Assembly (NCBI GenBank): GCA_029262415.1
Contig: JAJCZL010000058.1
Span: 62,001 to 126,000 of the forward strand
Direction: 5' to 3'
From: Deltaproteobacteria bacterium
GTDB taxonomy: Bacteria > Desulfobacterota > Binatia > UBA1149 > JAJCZL01
DNA: 64,000 nt
Shown here one piece after another: positions 40,575 through 49,624 of the stretch. How positions within the stretch are numbered: the stretch's first letter is position 1; the number at the start of each line of letters is the position of its first letter. The notes under the pieces are model-generated. The model ran no database searches and was not told the origin of the DNA. It saw nothing but the letters and a program-made list of their open reading frames with translations. A program made the position numbers and the translations under genes.

Positions 40575-41639
40575 TCACTCCCCGGTAGTTCCCGCAACCC
40601 AGCCGGTTTGAGGGGCTGGACCGGTGAGGCCGTCGCCGAGGATCCACAGGCGGATCAGATCGATGATTTCTGGATCAAGCGGCGCGAGGCCAAACGGCAT
40701 TTGGCTGCCGTAAGCGGCCAAGAGATCGCCGGTGATCTTTCGGTACAAAAAGCTGTTATCGAAATCGCCGCTGCCGTCGACCCGTAACAGCCCGTCACCA
40801 GCAGCCGCGGCGTTAAACGGCGCAACACCGACCAACTGCCCGTAAGCATTGATCGGCAAGAGATTGAGCCCACCGGCGTTGCTCTCGTCGTCGTGACAGG
40901 CTGAGACCGCGCACGAAGCAGCGAACACCTGTTGACCGATCCGGTCGAATGTTCCGTCGTAAAGATCGAGCGGTAGATAGACCCTATCGCCTTCGGCACG
41001 GCACTTGAACTTGATTTTGTCCCTGTCGGTCTTGCTTCGGCTTGTCGCCGTGCCGTCGGACTCCATGCGCAGGACCTTCTTATTGTTGCTCATCTTGTTC
41101 GCGCCGTTCGGTCCCTTGAGGCGAACCGTGATCGAACTGACAAGCGTGCAATCGTTGAGGTTCAGGTTGTCAGGAAACTCAAGAAGGTTCACCCGTTGCT
41201 GCAGAGCCTGGAATTCTGTGTCGAACTTAGGGTCGCCATTGTCCTCGGCATGATCGATCACGACCTCGTCGACGAATTCCGGCGTGCAGTCGGGAATGAA
41301 GCTGTCCGAGTTCAGGCAAATCGAGACGTCGAACACGCATCGCCCGTTGCGCTCACCATCGATATCGCAGGCGAGATCACCGTCCACGCAGTCAACGTGC
41401 TTTGGCGCTTTCGGGGGGGCCGGCTTATTCGCCGAGGGCACGTCGAACACCGAGATGCAGTCGGACTTCTTACTGCCACCCCCACGGACCAGCTCCGCGT
41501 CGACAGTCGAAGCCGACACAAAAAAGGCAAACACCGCCACATAGGTACAAATTAACTCTCGCAATCCGGGCATCTCGCCTCTACTCTCCCTAGTTCCACA
41601 AGTCGGCTCCGCCGCCAGCGCCGTAGCGTCTCGTAGCAA
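40575..41639 (-). CDS. Secreted protein with cytochrome-c-like domain
   Basis: QQVFAASCAVSACHDDESNAGGLNLL...DNSFLYRKITGDLLAAYGSQMPFGLAPLDPEIIDLIRLWILGDG. Confidence 0.7.
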   Translation of the reverse strand: MLRDATALAAEPTCGTRESRGEMPGLRELICTYVAVFAFFVSASTVDAELVRGGGSKKSDCISVFDVPSANKPAPPKAPKHVDCVDGDLACDIDGERNGRCVFDVSICLNSDSFIPDCTPEFVDEVVIDHAEDNGDPKFDTEFQALQQRVNLLEFPDNLNLNDCTLVSSITVRLKGPNGANKMSNNKKVLRMESDGTATSRSKTDRDKIKFKCRAEGDRVYLPLDLYDGTFDRIGQQVFAASCAVSACHDDESNAGGLNLLPINAYGQLVGVAPFNAAAAGDGLLRVDGSGDFDNSFLYRKITGDLLAAYGSQMPFGLAPLDPEIIDLIRLWILGDGLTGPAPQTGWVAGTTGE

Positions 41640-41778
41640 GCGTTAGGCTATCGAAGCTTCACCCGCAGCGTCAAGCCCGAAATCCCGGATGGGGACACGC
41701 GCCCGCCGTTGCTCCGGGTTGCAAAACGGCAGTCGGGGTCGTAGTTTTCGACCGCCCGACAGCGGGCTGGATCGGTCG

Positions 41779-42057
41779 ATGGGCACAAACGGCAGCACTT
41801 CTAGCCAATATTGGCGTGCAAACGTGAGATTAATGCTCGGATTGCTCGCGGTCTGGGCTTTCGCCGGACTCGGCTGCGGTGTCTTGTTTGCCGATACGCT
41901 GGCCGACCTACGCTTTTGGGGCTTCCCGCTCGGGTTCTGGTTTGCACAGCAGGGCGCGATCGTCGTTTTCGTTGCGTTGATTCTCGTCTACGCTATCGCA
42001 CTTAACCGTCTTGATGCTCGGCACGCGATTGGGCGCGCGCAAAAGCCGCAGGTCTGA
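41779..42057 (+). CDS. DUF4212 sodium/substrate symporter small subunit
   Basis: LGLLAVWAFAGLGCGVLFADTLADLRFWGFPLGFWFAQQGAIVVFVALILVYAIALNRLD, directly upstream of a symporter. Confidence 0.85.
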   Translation: MGTNGSTSSQYWRANVRLMLGLLAVWAFAGLGCGVLFADTLADLRFWGFPLGFWFAQQGAIVVFVALILVYAIALNRLDARHAIGRAQKPQV

Positions 42058-42078
42058 ACTCGCCGGAGATCTCTCGTC

Positions 42079-43956
42079 ATGTCGGTCAAAGCCTGGACAT
42101 ACCTGTTCGTCGGCCTGAGTTTCTGCCTCTATATGTTCATCGCGTGGCGAAGCCGCGTTCGCGACACCGGCGGATTCTATGTTGCCGGCCGAGGCGTCCC
42201 TGCTATCGCAAACGGCATGGCCACCGCCGCCGACTGGATGAGCGCCGCCTCTTTCATCTCGATGGCCGGCCTGATCTCGACGATGGGCTACTCCGGCGGC
42301 GTGTACTTGATGGGCTGGACGGGCGGCTACGTTCTGCTCGCACTGTTGCTCGCACCTTATCTGCGCAAGTTCGGCCAATTCACAGTCCCTGATTTCATCG
42401 GCGACCGCTACGAATCCGCTATCGCGCGACTGGTAGCGGTGCTTTGCGCGGTCTTTATCAGCTTCGTCTATGTCGCCGGACAAATGCGCGGCGTCGGCGT
42501 GGTCTTCTCTCGCTTCCTCGAGGTCGATATCAACGTCGGTGTCATCATCGGCATGGCGATCGTGTTCGTATACGCGACGCTCGGCGGCATGAAGGGAATT
42601 ACCTGGACCCAAGTCGCACAGTATTGGGTATTGATAACCGCGTTTCTGATCCCCGCCATCGCGATCAGCATCAAACTGACCGGGCAACCCTTGCCGCAGA
42701 TCGGCATGGGCAGCCCTTTGGTCGGCGACGTCGCGGGATCGGGCATGTACCTGCTCGACAAACTCAACCTGATCAACGCAGACCTCGGCTTCGCCAGCTA
42801 CACCGAACCGTTCACCAGCCCGAAGTGGGGCAAACTCAACGTATTCTGCGTCACTCTGGCACTTATGGTCGGAACCGCGGGACTACCCCACGTTATCGTC
42901 CGCTTCTACACCGTAAAGACGGTCGCGGCGGCGCGCTGGAGTGCGTTCTGGGCACTCTTATTCATCTCGGCGCTCTATCTGACCGCCCCCGCGACTGCGG
43001 CCTTCGCACGCTACTACATGATCGAAAGCATTCAGGGACGCAGCAGCGAACAGCTGCCGCAATGGTTTGCCAACTGGGAAGAAACCGGACTGATCCTGTG
43101 GCTCGATGACGGTGACGGCAAGCTCCGTTACAGCGCACGTAACGACAACGAAGTTTTCAGGAGTGGTCCGCTCTCGCGTGCCGAGATCGCCGAACTTGCC
43201 TCCGCTCACCAGCTCTGGATCAACTCGGGGGCATCCTCGGTCGATCCACGCAACCGCGGGAAGGCTGCAACTACGTCCGGTGCAGACGGACGGCTGGCGC
43301 TGCGCAAGAAAGGTTTGTCGGGTCCCGATCGCGACATCATCGTGCTCGCTACGCCCGAGATGGCAGAGCTTTCCGGCTGGATCGTCGCGCTGATTGCGGC
43401 GGGTGGTCTGGCCGCGGCGCTGTCGACTGCGAGTGGGCTGTTGCTGGTCATATCCTCAGGCGTCGCACACGATCTCTACTTTCGACTGATCAACCCTGCG
43501 GCGAGCGAAGCGCGCCGACTTGCGGTCAGTCGCGCAACCATCGGCGTGGCGGTGGTTGTTGCCGGGATTTTTGGAATCTACCCACCGGGTTTTGTCGCTG
43601 AGGTAGTCGCGTTCGCGTTCGGGCTCGCCGCTTCAAGTTTCTTCCCGATCCTGGTGCTCGGCATCTTCTCGAAGCGCGTCGGCACGATTCCCGCTGTCAG
43701 CGGAATGCTGGCAGGCATAGGCTTTACCGCCGCCTACATTATCGGAAACCGGTTCTTCGGCATGCCCGCGTGGTGCTTCGGCATCAGTGCTCAAGGAATC
43801 GGTACCGTCGGCATGATCGTCAACTTCGCAGTTACACTCGGACTCACTCCGTTTTTCTCACCACCGAGCACGCAAGTTCAAGATATGATCGACCGTATCC
43901 GTGAACCCGAAGACGCCCCGCCGGCGGTCGCGATCGAAACGGCATCAGAGCATTGA
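42079..43956 (+). CDS. Sodium:solute symporter (ActP/VC_2705-like)
   Basis: DTGGFYVAGRGVPAIANGMATAADWMSAASFISMAGLISTMGYSGGVYLMGWTGGYVLLALLLAPYLRKFGQFTVPDFIGDRY. Confidence 0.95.
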   Translation: MSVKAWTYLFVGLSFCLYMFIAWRSRVRDTGGFYVAGRGVPAIANGMATAADWMSAASFISMAGLISTMGYSGGVYLMGWTGGYVLLALLLAPYLRKFGQFTVPDFIGDRYESAIARLVAVLCAVFISFVYVAGQMRGVGVVFSRFLEVDINVGVIIGMAIVFVYATLGGMKGITWTQVAQYWVLITAFLIPAIAISIKLTGQPLPQIGMGSPLVGDVAGSGMYLLDKLNLINADLGFASYTEPFTSPKWGKLNVFCVTLALMVGTAGLPHVIVRFYTVKTVAAARWSAFWALLFISALYLTAPATAAFARYYMIESIQGRSSEQLPQWFANWEETGLILWLDDGDGKLRYSARNDNEVFRSGPLSRAEIAELASAHQLWINSGASSVDPRNRGKAATTSGADGRLALRKKGLSGPDRDIIVLATPEMAELSGWIVALIAAGGLAAALSTASGLLLVISSGVAHDLYFRLINPAASEARRLAVSRATIGVAVVVAGIFGIYPPGFVAEVVAFAFGLAASSFFPILVLGIFSKRVGTIPAVSGMLAGIGFTAAYIIGNRFFGMPAWCFGISAQGIGTVGMIVNFAVTLGLTPFFSPPSTQVQDMIDRIREPEDAPPAVAIETASEH

Positions 43957-44723
43957 GCGATCAAGTCCGTAACGCCAAGTTCGACCACGTGGGCTTCGGT
44001 GTCTATGACCATGAAGGACCTCACGCTTTCTTTGCCGGAACCCTTGGCGGCTCGCCGTACATGGGCGGCCCGACGCCGACGTTCTTCGGTGCGCAGTGGG
44101 AATTTCGCGACGGTGCACGCTTGGAGGCCATCGCGCCTAACGGCCCGCGCGACGGCTTCCTATACCGATTCCTCGACCAACGAGGCGCCGGCATTCACCA
44201 CGTAACCTTCAAAGTCGACAACATCCACCAAGCCTGCGACGCCGCACGCTCGCACGGCCTGGACATCGTCGGCTTCGACGACTCGAACGCCGGCTGGAAA
44301 GAAGCCTTCATTCACCCCAAGCAGGCGCAGAGCGTTGTCGTGCAGTTCGCCGAATCACATCCGGAACTCGACGAAGACTGGGATACCTCTTTCCGCTTTC
44401 CCGATGACCCTCCACGCAAACCCGCAACTGCGGCGCGCGTCCTCGGTTTGCGTATCTGTGCTCATGACTCCGCGTGCTGCCGTGCGCTTTGGACAAACCT
44501 GATCGGTGGCGCCTGCGCACAAACCGGTGACGAGTTGGTCTTTACTTGGAAAGACAGTCCCATGCGCATCGCCGCGACAATCAACCGGGGACACCCCGAA
44601 GGTGCTGCCGGCATCGAGGTCGAGAGATCGGCGGAACACGCTCTCGGCGAACAACCGATCGCTGTGCTCGGCACACGCTTCGTCACCGAGGGCACTGTTC
44701 TCGTCCCCGTCGGGCGGATATGA
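43953..44723 (+). CDS. VOC-superfamily protein
   Basis: FDHVGFGVYDHEGPHAFFAGTLGGSP...RGAGIHHVTFKVDNIHQACDAARSHGLDIVGF. Confidence 0.85.
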   Translation: MSDQVRNAKFDHVGFGVYDHEGPHAFFAGTLGGSPYMGGPTPTFFGAQWEFRDGARLEAIAPNGPRDGFLYRFLDQRGAGIHHVTFKVDNIHQACDAARSHGLDIVGFDDSNAGWKEAFIHPKQAQSVVVQFAESHPELDEDWDTSFRFPDDPPRKPATAARVLGLRICAHDSACCRALWTNLIGGACAQTGDELVFTWKDSPMRIAATINRGHPEGAAGIEVERSAEHALGEQPIAVLGTRFVTEGTVLVPVGRI

Positions 44724-45511
44724 GGCGAGGCATGGCAGACCTTTGGGATCCGCAACGCTACGAGCGCTTCGAAGAAGAACGCAGCCGCCCTTTCTTCGAC
44801 CTTCTCAGCTACGTCCACCCAGTCGCCGACATGCGTATCCTCGATCTCGGGTGCGGCACCGCGAAACTCACCGTCGCGGCACACCAACGCTTCGGCGCGT
44901 GTTCAACTTTGGGAGTTGATGCTTCCGCGGCAATGCTTGCCAAAGCCACCGACCCGCCGCCCGCGGGCTTCAGGACTCGTCTAATACGAATCGAAGACTT
45001 CGATCCGGGCAGAGAACGCTACGACCTCGTACTTTCAAATGCGGCGCTCCATTGGGTAGAGAACCACGAGGCATTATTTACGCGTATCTGCGGTTGGGTC
45101 CGGCCCGGCGGACACCTCGCGGTGCAGATGCCGGCCAACGAACCGCACGCGTCGCACAGCGTCGCGGATTCCGTCGCCGGCGAAGAGCCTTTCGCCTCTG
45201 CACTCGGCGGCTACGCGCGCAAGACGCCCGTCCTCGCACCCGAGGCGTACGTACGCATTCTGAAGAAAGCGGGCATGAAGGTGCCTGCGTCAGAGTATCG
45301 CACCTACTACCACCAACTAGCCTCCAGTGCGGCAATCGTCGAATGGGTGCGCGGCACGCTGCTCACCGACTACCAAAGGCGAATGCGGCCGGATATACAC
45401 GACCGCTTTATTGCGCGCTACACGGAACGGCTGGTCAAGGAAGTCGGAGATGTTGCTCCTTATGAGTTCGCATTCAGACGCCTGTTCGTCACCGCTCGTA
45501 AGTCTCGCTGA
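44720..45511 (+). CDS. SAM-dependent methyltransferase (trans-aconitate methyltransferase-like)
   Basis: MRILDLGCGTAKLTVAAHQRFGACSTLGVDASAAMLAKA...LVLSNAALHWVENHEALF; ATGA coupling to upstream gene. Confidence 0.88.
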   Translation: MRRGMADLWDPQRYERFEEERSRPFFDLLSYVHPVADMRILDLGCGTAKLTVAAHQRFGACSTLGVDASAAMLAKATDPPPAGFRTRLIRIEDFDPGRERYDLVLSNAALHWVENHEALFTRICGWVRPGGHLAVQMPANEPHASHSVADSVAGEEPFASALGGYARKTPVLAPEAYVRILKKAGMKVPASEYRTYYHQLASSAAIVEWVRGTLLTDYQRRMRPDIHDRFIARYTERLVKEVGDVAPYEFAFRRLFVTARKSR

Positions 45512-45683
45512 ATTCGCTGCCGCATAGCGGATGCGCAGGCGTACAGCCAAGCCGAGGGGGTTAAACAAACCAATAGGAACGGAGATCCGACCGCTGTCTC
45601 CCCGCCGGGGGGTCGGGTGCGTTGCAAGATCTCGGGATGGCGTTTAGCTAGGTAGTAGACCGCGCTTCCCGGAGTCCACGCAC

Positions 45684-46406
45684 ATGATGTATCTCGCCGT
45701 ATTCGTTCTCCTCAGCTTCTTCATTCTCGTCCACGAGTTCGGCCATTTTTACGTAGCCAAGCGCGCTGGGATTCCGATCTCCAGGTTCTCAGTAGGAGTC
45801 GGGCCGGCGCTGTTGTCACGCACGTTCGCAGGTACCGAGTACCGGCTCTCGGCGGTCCCCATTGGTGGTTACGTGATGCTCGACCTGCAAAGCAACGACG
45901 GGTTTTTCGACCTTCCGATCTCAAAGAGGATAGCGTTCGCACTAGGTGGTCCGGCAGCGAACCTGCTCGCCGCATGTGCGGCGTTTGCGGCCTTCAACTG
46001 TGCGACGCAAGGCGCGAGCCTCTACGGGATATTTATCGCTCCGATCGAACAGACGGGGCACGCGCTCGCCACGGTGATGGTGACGATTCCGCAGATCGTC
46101 CTGAACACCGGTCAGCTGTCCGGCGTCGTCGGCTTAGTTGCAGAAGGCGGCGACTTCGTCGCTGGTTCTTTGGTTCGCGCGCTCCAGCTTTCAGTCGTGG
46201 TAAATCTCAACCTCGCAGTGATCAACATGCTGCCGATCCCGCCTCTGGATGGCGGTAAGGTCGTTCTCTACCTGCTCGAAAAAATGCACGCCGGGCTCGC
46301 ACGTTTGCACGTGCCGCTGAGCGCGGCCGGATGGATCCTCGTTCTCGGTGCGCTCGCCTACATTACGCTCCAGGACATTCGCCGGCTCATCATCGGCTTC
46401 GTCTGA
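45684..46406 (+). CDS. M50-family (site-2-like) metalloprotease without PDZ
   Basis: HEFGHFYVAKRAGIPISRFSVGVGP...ALGGPAANL...NLAVINMLPIPPLDGGKVV. Confidence 0.9.
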   Translation: MMYLAVFVLLSFFILVHEFGHFYVAKRAGIPISRFSVGVGPALLSRTFAGTEYRLSAVPIGGYVMLDLQSNDGFFDLPISKRIAFALGGPAANLLAACAAFAAFNCATQGASLYGIFIAPIEQTGHALATVMVTIPQIVLNTGQLSGVVGLVAEGGDFVAGSLVRALQLSVVVNLNLAVINMLPIPPLDGGKVVLYLLEKMHAGLARLHVPLSAAGWILVLGALAYITLQDIRRLIIGFV

Positions 46407-46420
46407 GCGAGGATCGGCGA

Positions 46421-47215
46421 TCAGCCGGCCGTAATATCTTCGCCGCCGTCCACGCCGAGCACGTTGCCCGAGATCCACGCAGCTCCCGGCTCGACCAACA
46501 AGGCGACTGCCTTCGCCACGTCTTCGGGAACCGTCAGTCTCCCGCGCGGGTTAATCGCACGGGCGTGATCTTTGATCGCGTCCGATCCCGGGATCTTTTG
46601 CAGCGCAGCAGTGTCGGTCACACCGGCACGTATCGTGTTTGCGGTGATCCCCCGCGGTGCAAGTTCGACAGCAAGCTGGCGGATGTAGGCCTCCAGAGCC
46701 GCCTTAGCCGCAGAAACCATACCGTAGCCCTTCGCAGCCCGCGTCGAGCCTGCCGAGGACATCGCGAGCACGCGACCGCCCTCGCCCAGCAACCCGCGCC
46801 ATACTAAGTCTTGGGTCCAGAACACCAGCGAACTGGCCATCACGTCTAGGGTCATCGCAGCCTGAGACGGCCGCGCGGAACCTTTGCGATCATCATCGAC
46901 TAAGGGAACCAGTGAGCCGAACGCGAGCGAGTGAAACAGCAGGCAGACCGAGCCGGATACCGCCTGCGCAGCCAGTGCATCGACGACCTCGGTTCGCTTG
47001 TCGGCATCGGCCGCGTTGGTGTTGAAAAAGAGCGCTTTCGCACCGGCCGCTTCGATCGCGGCTCTGGTTTTCTCGGCGGCCGCTATCGTCGAGCGCCGGT
47101 CGAGGTGCACACCGCAGATGTTGATCCCCTTATGTGCCAGTTCTACGGCGACCGCTGCACCGAAACCGCTCGAAACTCCCAGTACCACCGCCCACCGATC
47201 AGTAACCTCGTTCAT
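46421..47215 (-). CDS. SDR-family enoyl-ACP-reductase-like protein
   Basis: WAVVLGVSSGFGAAVAVELA, YGMVSAAKAALEAYIRQLAVELAPRGITANTIRAGVTDTAALQKIPG. Confidence 0.75.
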   Translation of the reverse strand: MNEVTDRWAVVLGVSSGFGAAVAVELAHKGINICGVHLDRRSTIAAAEKTRAAIEAAGAKALFFNTNAADADKRTEVVDALAAQAVSGSVCLLFHSLAFGSLVPLVDDDRKGSARPSQAAMTLDVMASSLVFWTQDLVWRGLLGEGGRVLAMSSAGSTRAAKGYGMVSAAKAALEAYIRQLAVELAPRGITANTIRAGVTDTAALQKIPGSDAIKDHARAINPRGRLTVPEDVAKAVALLVEPGAAWISGNVLGVDGGEDITAG

Positions 47216-47384
47216 GGCGCGGACGATAGTCGCAGCCCCTACGCTCCGCAACCATAGGGCGGTCCCAGCTGCAACCCCGGTACTGGTCAAGGATAAAAGC
47301 GCCGGCATGGACGTAGGGTGCTGAGTTTGCTAGGTTCACGGCGCCCCCGGGGGTACCCGCTTTAATTTAAGGAAAGGAGAAACC

Positions 47385-47669
47385 ATGGCTCAACAAAAAG
47401 GTGCTGAAAAGGAGCTTCACGACGCAGCGTGGGTGTGGGCCGGACGGCTGGTGCTGGCCGCAGGTCTGGTCGGTGCCGGGGTATTCGGCGGCTACATGAA
47501 ATGGGGAGACGCCACCGAACTCCGCGGGACCGTAGGCGAACTCCAGGATAGCATCGTGAAGCTCAAGAACGCCCGCGAGACCGAGTCCACCAAGAAGGCG
47601 CGCGTCGAGCGCGACAAAGAAGTTTGCGAACGCGAACTCAAGGAAATGAAGAAGAAACTCCCCAAGTAG
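47385..47669 (+). CDS. Small single-TM hypothetical protein
   Basis: RBS GGAAAGGAG upstream; one TM then charged coiled-coil-like tail. Confidence 0.65.
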   Translation: MAQQKGAEKELHDAAWVWAGRLVLAAGLVGAGVFGGYMKWGDATELRGTVGELQDSIVKLKNARETESTKKARVERDKEVCERELKEMKKKLPK

Positions 47670-47719
47670 TTCTCCTTTGATCGATGCGGAGGTCGACTTT
47701 GCGACGGCCTCCGCTCTCT

Positions 47720-47992
47720 CTACAAGAAGCTGACGAAGTTCCCGACAGCGCCCATCAGTGCGGTCACGTTCGGGAACTCCTCGCACATATCGATCACGGT
47801 TTGGTGATAGGCCGCGATTCGCCCCCGGTCTTGGTCGGCCTCCGAGAGCGCCAGCGCGCCTTGAAGCTCCCTGATCATCGGCTGAACCTCGAGCTTTAGT
47901 TTCACCGGCATCTCCTCATCGACGGCGATCACCAACTTGACGCGTTCAAGGAGGCGGTCGATCATCTCAGCATCACTGCGTGCTTCGGCCAT
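47720..47992 (-). CDS. Small helical hypothetical protein
   Basis: 90-aa ORF immediately followed on the same strand by nothing else; co-directional with the upstream TPR gene. Confidence 0.55.
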   Translation of the reverse strand: MAEARSDAEMIDRLLERVKLVIAVDEEMPVKLKLEVQPMIRELQGALALSEADQDRGRIAAYHQTVIDMCEEFPNVTALMGAVGNFVSFL

Positions 47993-48002
47993 TGCTTGTC
48001 TC

Positions 48003-48407
48003 CTAGCGCTCCTTGCCGGGCAGCTTCACGGGCCCTTCGGGTGGCGGTCCGACCGCATCGCCCTCGGCCAGCTGCCGCTTCCAATCAAGAACGCGAGCCT
48101 TGGCACCCGCCTCTTCGGCGGGCTCGATCATCCCGGCGCGTTGATAAAACATCGATAGGTTCGTGTACGAGAGCACATCCTCTGGATCGATCTCCACCAG
48201 CCGTTGTCCGAGCTCTATCGCCCGTTGGTAGTCTTCCATGGCTAAATAGCACATGGCCTTGCCGAGAATCGCGTCTTTGTACTCACTGTCACGCGCAAGG
48301 CAGCGGTCAAAAACCTCGATTGCCTCGATGTGTTTGCCCTCCCCGTGGAGGTCGGCACCCGCGTAAAAGAACTCTTCTAACTCGGAAATCTCCTCGTCCT
48401 CTGGCAT
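48003..48407 (-). CDS. TPR-repeat protein
   Basis: AIEVFDRCLARDSEYKDAILGKAMCYLAMEDYQRAIELGQRLVEIDPEDVLSYTNLSMFYQRAG. Confidence 0.8.
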   Translation of the reverse strand: MPEDEEISELEEFFYAGADLHGEGKHIEAIEVFDRCLARDSEYKDAILGKAMCYLAMEDYQRAIELGQRLVEIDPEDVLSYTNLSMFYQRAGMIEPAEEAGAKARVLDWKRQLAEGDAVGPPPEGPVKLPGKER

Positions 48408-48454
48408 ACCCGAGAGTAGCGCCTGGCCGGAGTAGCTCCAAACCGCGGCCGGCG

Positions 48455-49624
48455 GTGGTTTTTGACGTGTCGCAGAACCTCGAACAAGAAATACTTACCT
48501 TCATCGCAGCGCGGGGGACGGACATGGACTTTGATGCGCTCGCGCTCAAGGTCTTCGCCTATCAGTTCGAGCACGTCGAGGTCTACAGGAAGTTCTGCGA
48601 GCGACGCGGTGTCTTGCCTGGTCAGGCTGCATCTTGGAGGCATATCCCGGCCCTGCCGGTCGACGCGTTCAAGCGGAACATGGGGCTCCCCGGCAAACGA
48701 GCGATACGATTCGCGAGCAGCGGCACCACGCAAGGGGCGTCACGGCGCAGCACTCACCAGCTGCGCAACACTCAGACCTATCGTGCCTCGGCGCTCGCAC
48801 ACTTTACCGATATGGTCGTCCCCGATGATCCCGGCGCGATGACCTGCCTTGTTCTGGGACCGACCTTGGCAACGCATCCGGAGTCTTCACTCGGGCAAAT
48901 GTTTACGTGGTGCGCGCAAGAGTACACGGTGAGGACCGACAGCCGAGCGCCGACACCGGCCGGCAACACCACCGTCTGCTTTGCCGCCGACGGAAGCGCG
49001 GATCTTGATGCAGCGGTCAAATGGCTCACCCAGGCCGCATCCGCCGCTAAGCCGGTTTTGATCTTGGCTATCAGTTCGGCGTTGAGCGGCCTATTTGCCG
49101 AACTGCGCAAACGTCGTCTGATGTTGCGATTGCCTGCCGACAGCAGGATCGTCGATACCGGAGGGAGCAAGGGCGCCGCAGGTGTGCTCTCCGCGCGCGG
49201 GATGCTCAAGGCCGCGTGGCGCTACCTACACGTCGCCGCGTACTCGTGCGTCAACCAATACGGAATGACGGAGATGCTCTCGCAATTCTACGACGACGCG
49301 CTGATCTCGCGGGTCGAGGGATCGCTCGCCCCGCGCAGCAAACGCGGCCCGGTTTGGGTGAGGACAAGTGTCGTACATCCGGCTACACTGGCGCCCGTGA
49401 GCGCTGGTGAAACAGGGATTTTAAGACACGTTGATCTGGCCAACTGGGACACCGTCAGCGCGCTACAGACGCTCGACACAGGCCACACACTCGGCCGCGG
49501 TTTCGCGCTGACCGGCCGCGCCCCCCTTGCTGAGGCACGCGGATGCTCACAGCTCATGGCGGTCCTCGACCAGGGCGGACTCGCCAAAGCGGCCAGCGAC
49601 ACCGACAGGGAGCCGAGTCAATGA
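48455..49624 (+). CDS. LuxE-like acyl-protein synthetase
   Basis: FRFASSGTTQGASRRSTHQL-type motif (IRFASSGTTQGASRRS), AYSCVNQYGMTEMLSQFYDD; start GTG 48455 chosen, track ORF extends upstream into antisense of TPR gene. Confidence 0.85.
   Translation: MVFDVSQNLEQEILTFIAARGTDMDFDALALKVFAYQFEHVEVYRKFCERRGVLPGQAASWRHIPALPVDAFKRNMGLPGKRAIRFASSGTTQGASRRSTHQLRNTQTYRASALAHFTDMVVPDDPGAMTCLVLGPTLATHPESSLGQMFTWCAQEYTVRTDSRAPTPAGNTTVCFAADGSADLDAAVKWLTQAASAAKPVLILAISSALSGLFAELRKRRLMLRLPADSRIVDTGGSKGAAGVLSARGMLKAAWRYLHVAAYSCVNQYGMTEMLSQFYDDALISRVEGSLAPRSKRGPVWVRTSVVHPATLAPVSAGETGILRHVDLANWDTVSALQTLDTGHTLGRGFALTGRAPLAEARGCSQLMAVLDQGGLAKAASDTDREPSQ

Noticed and set aside
47996-48454. N-terminal extension of the LuxE-like ORF
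   Set aside because: Antisense to the TPR gene and Arg/Pro-rich; GTG starts at 48455/48467 fit the family better.
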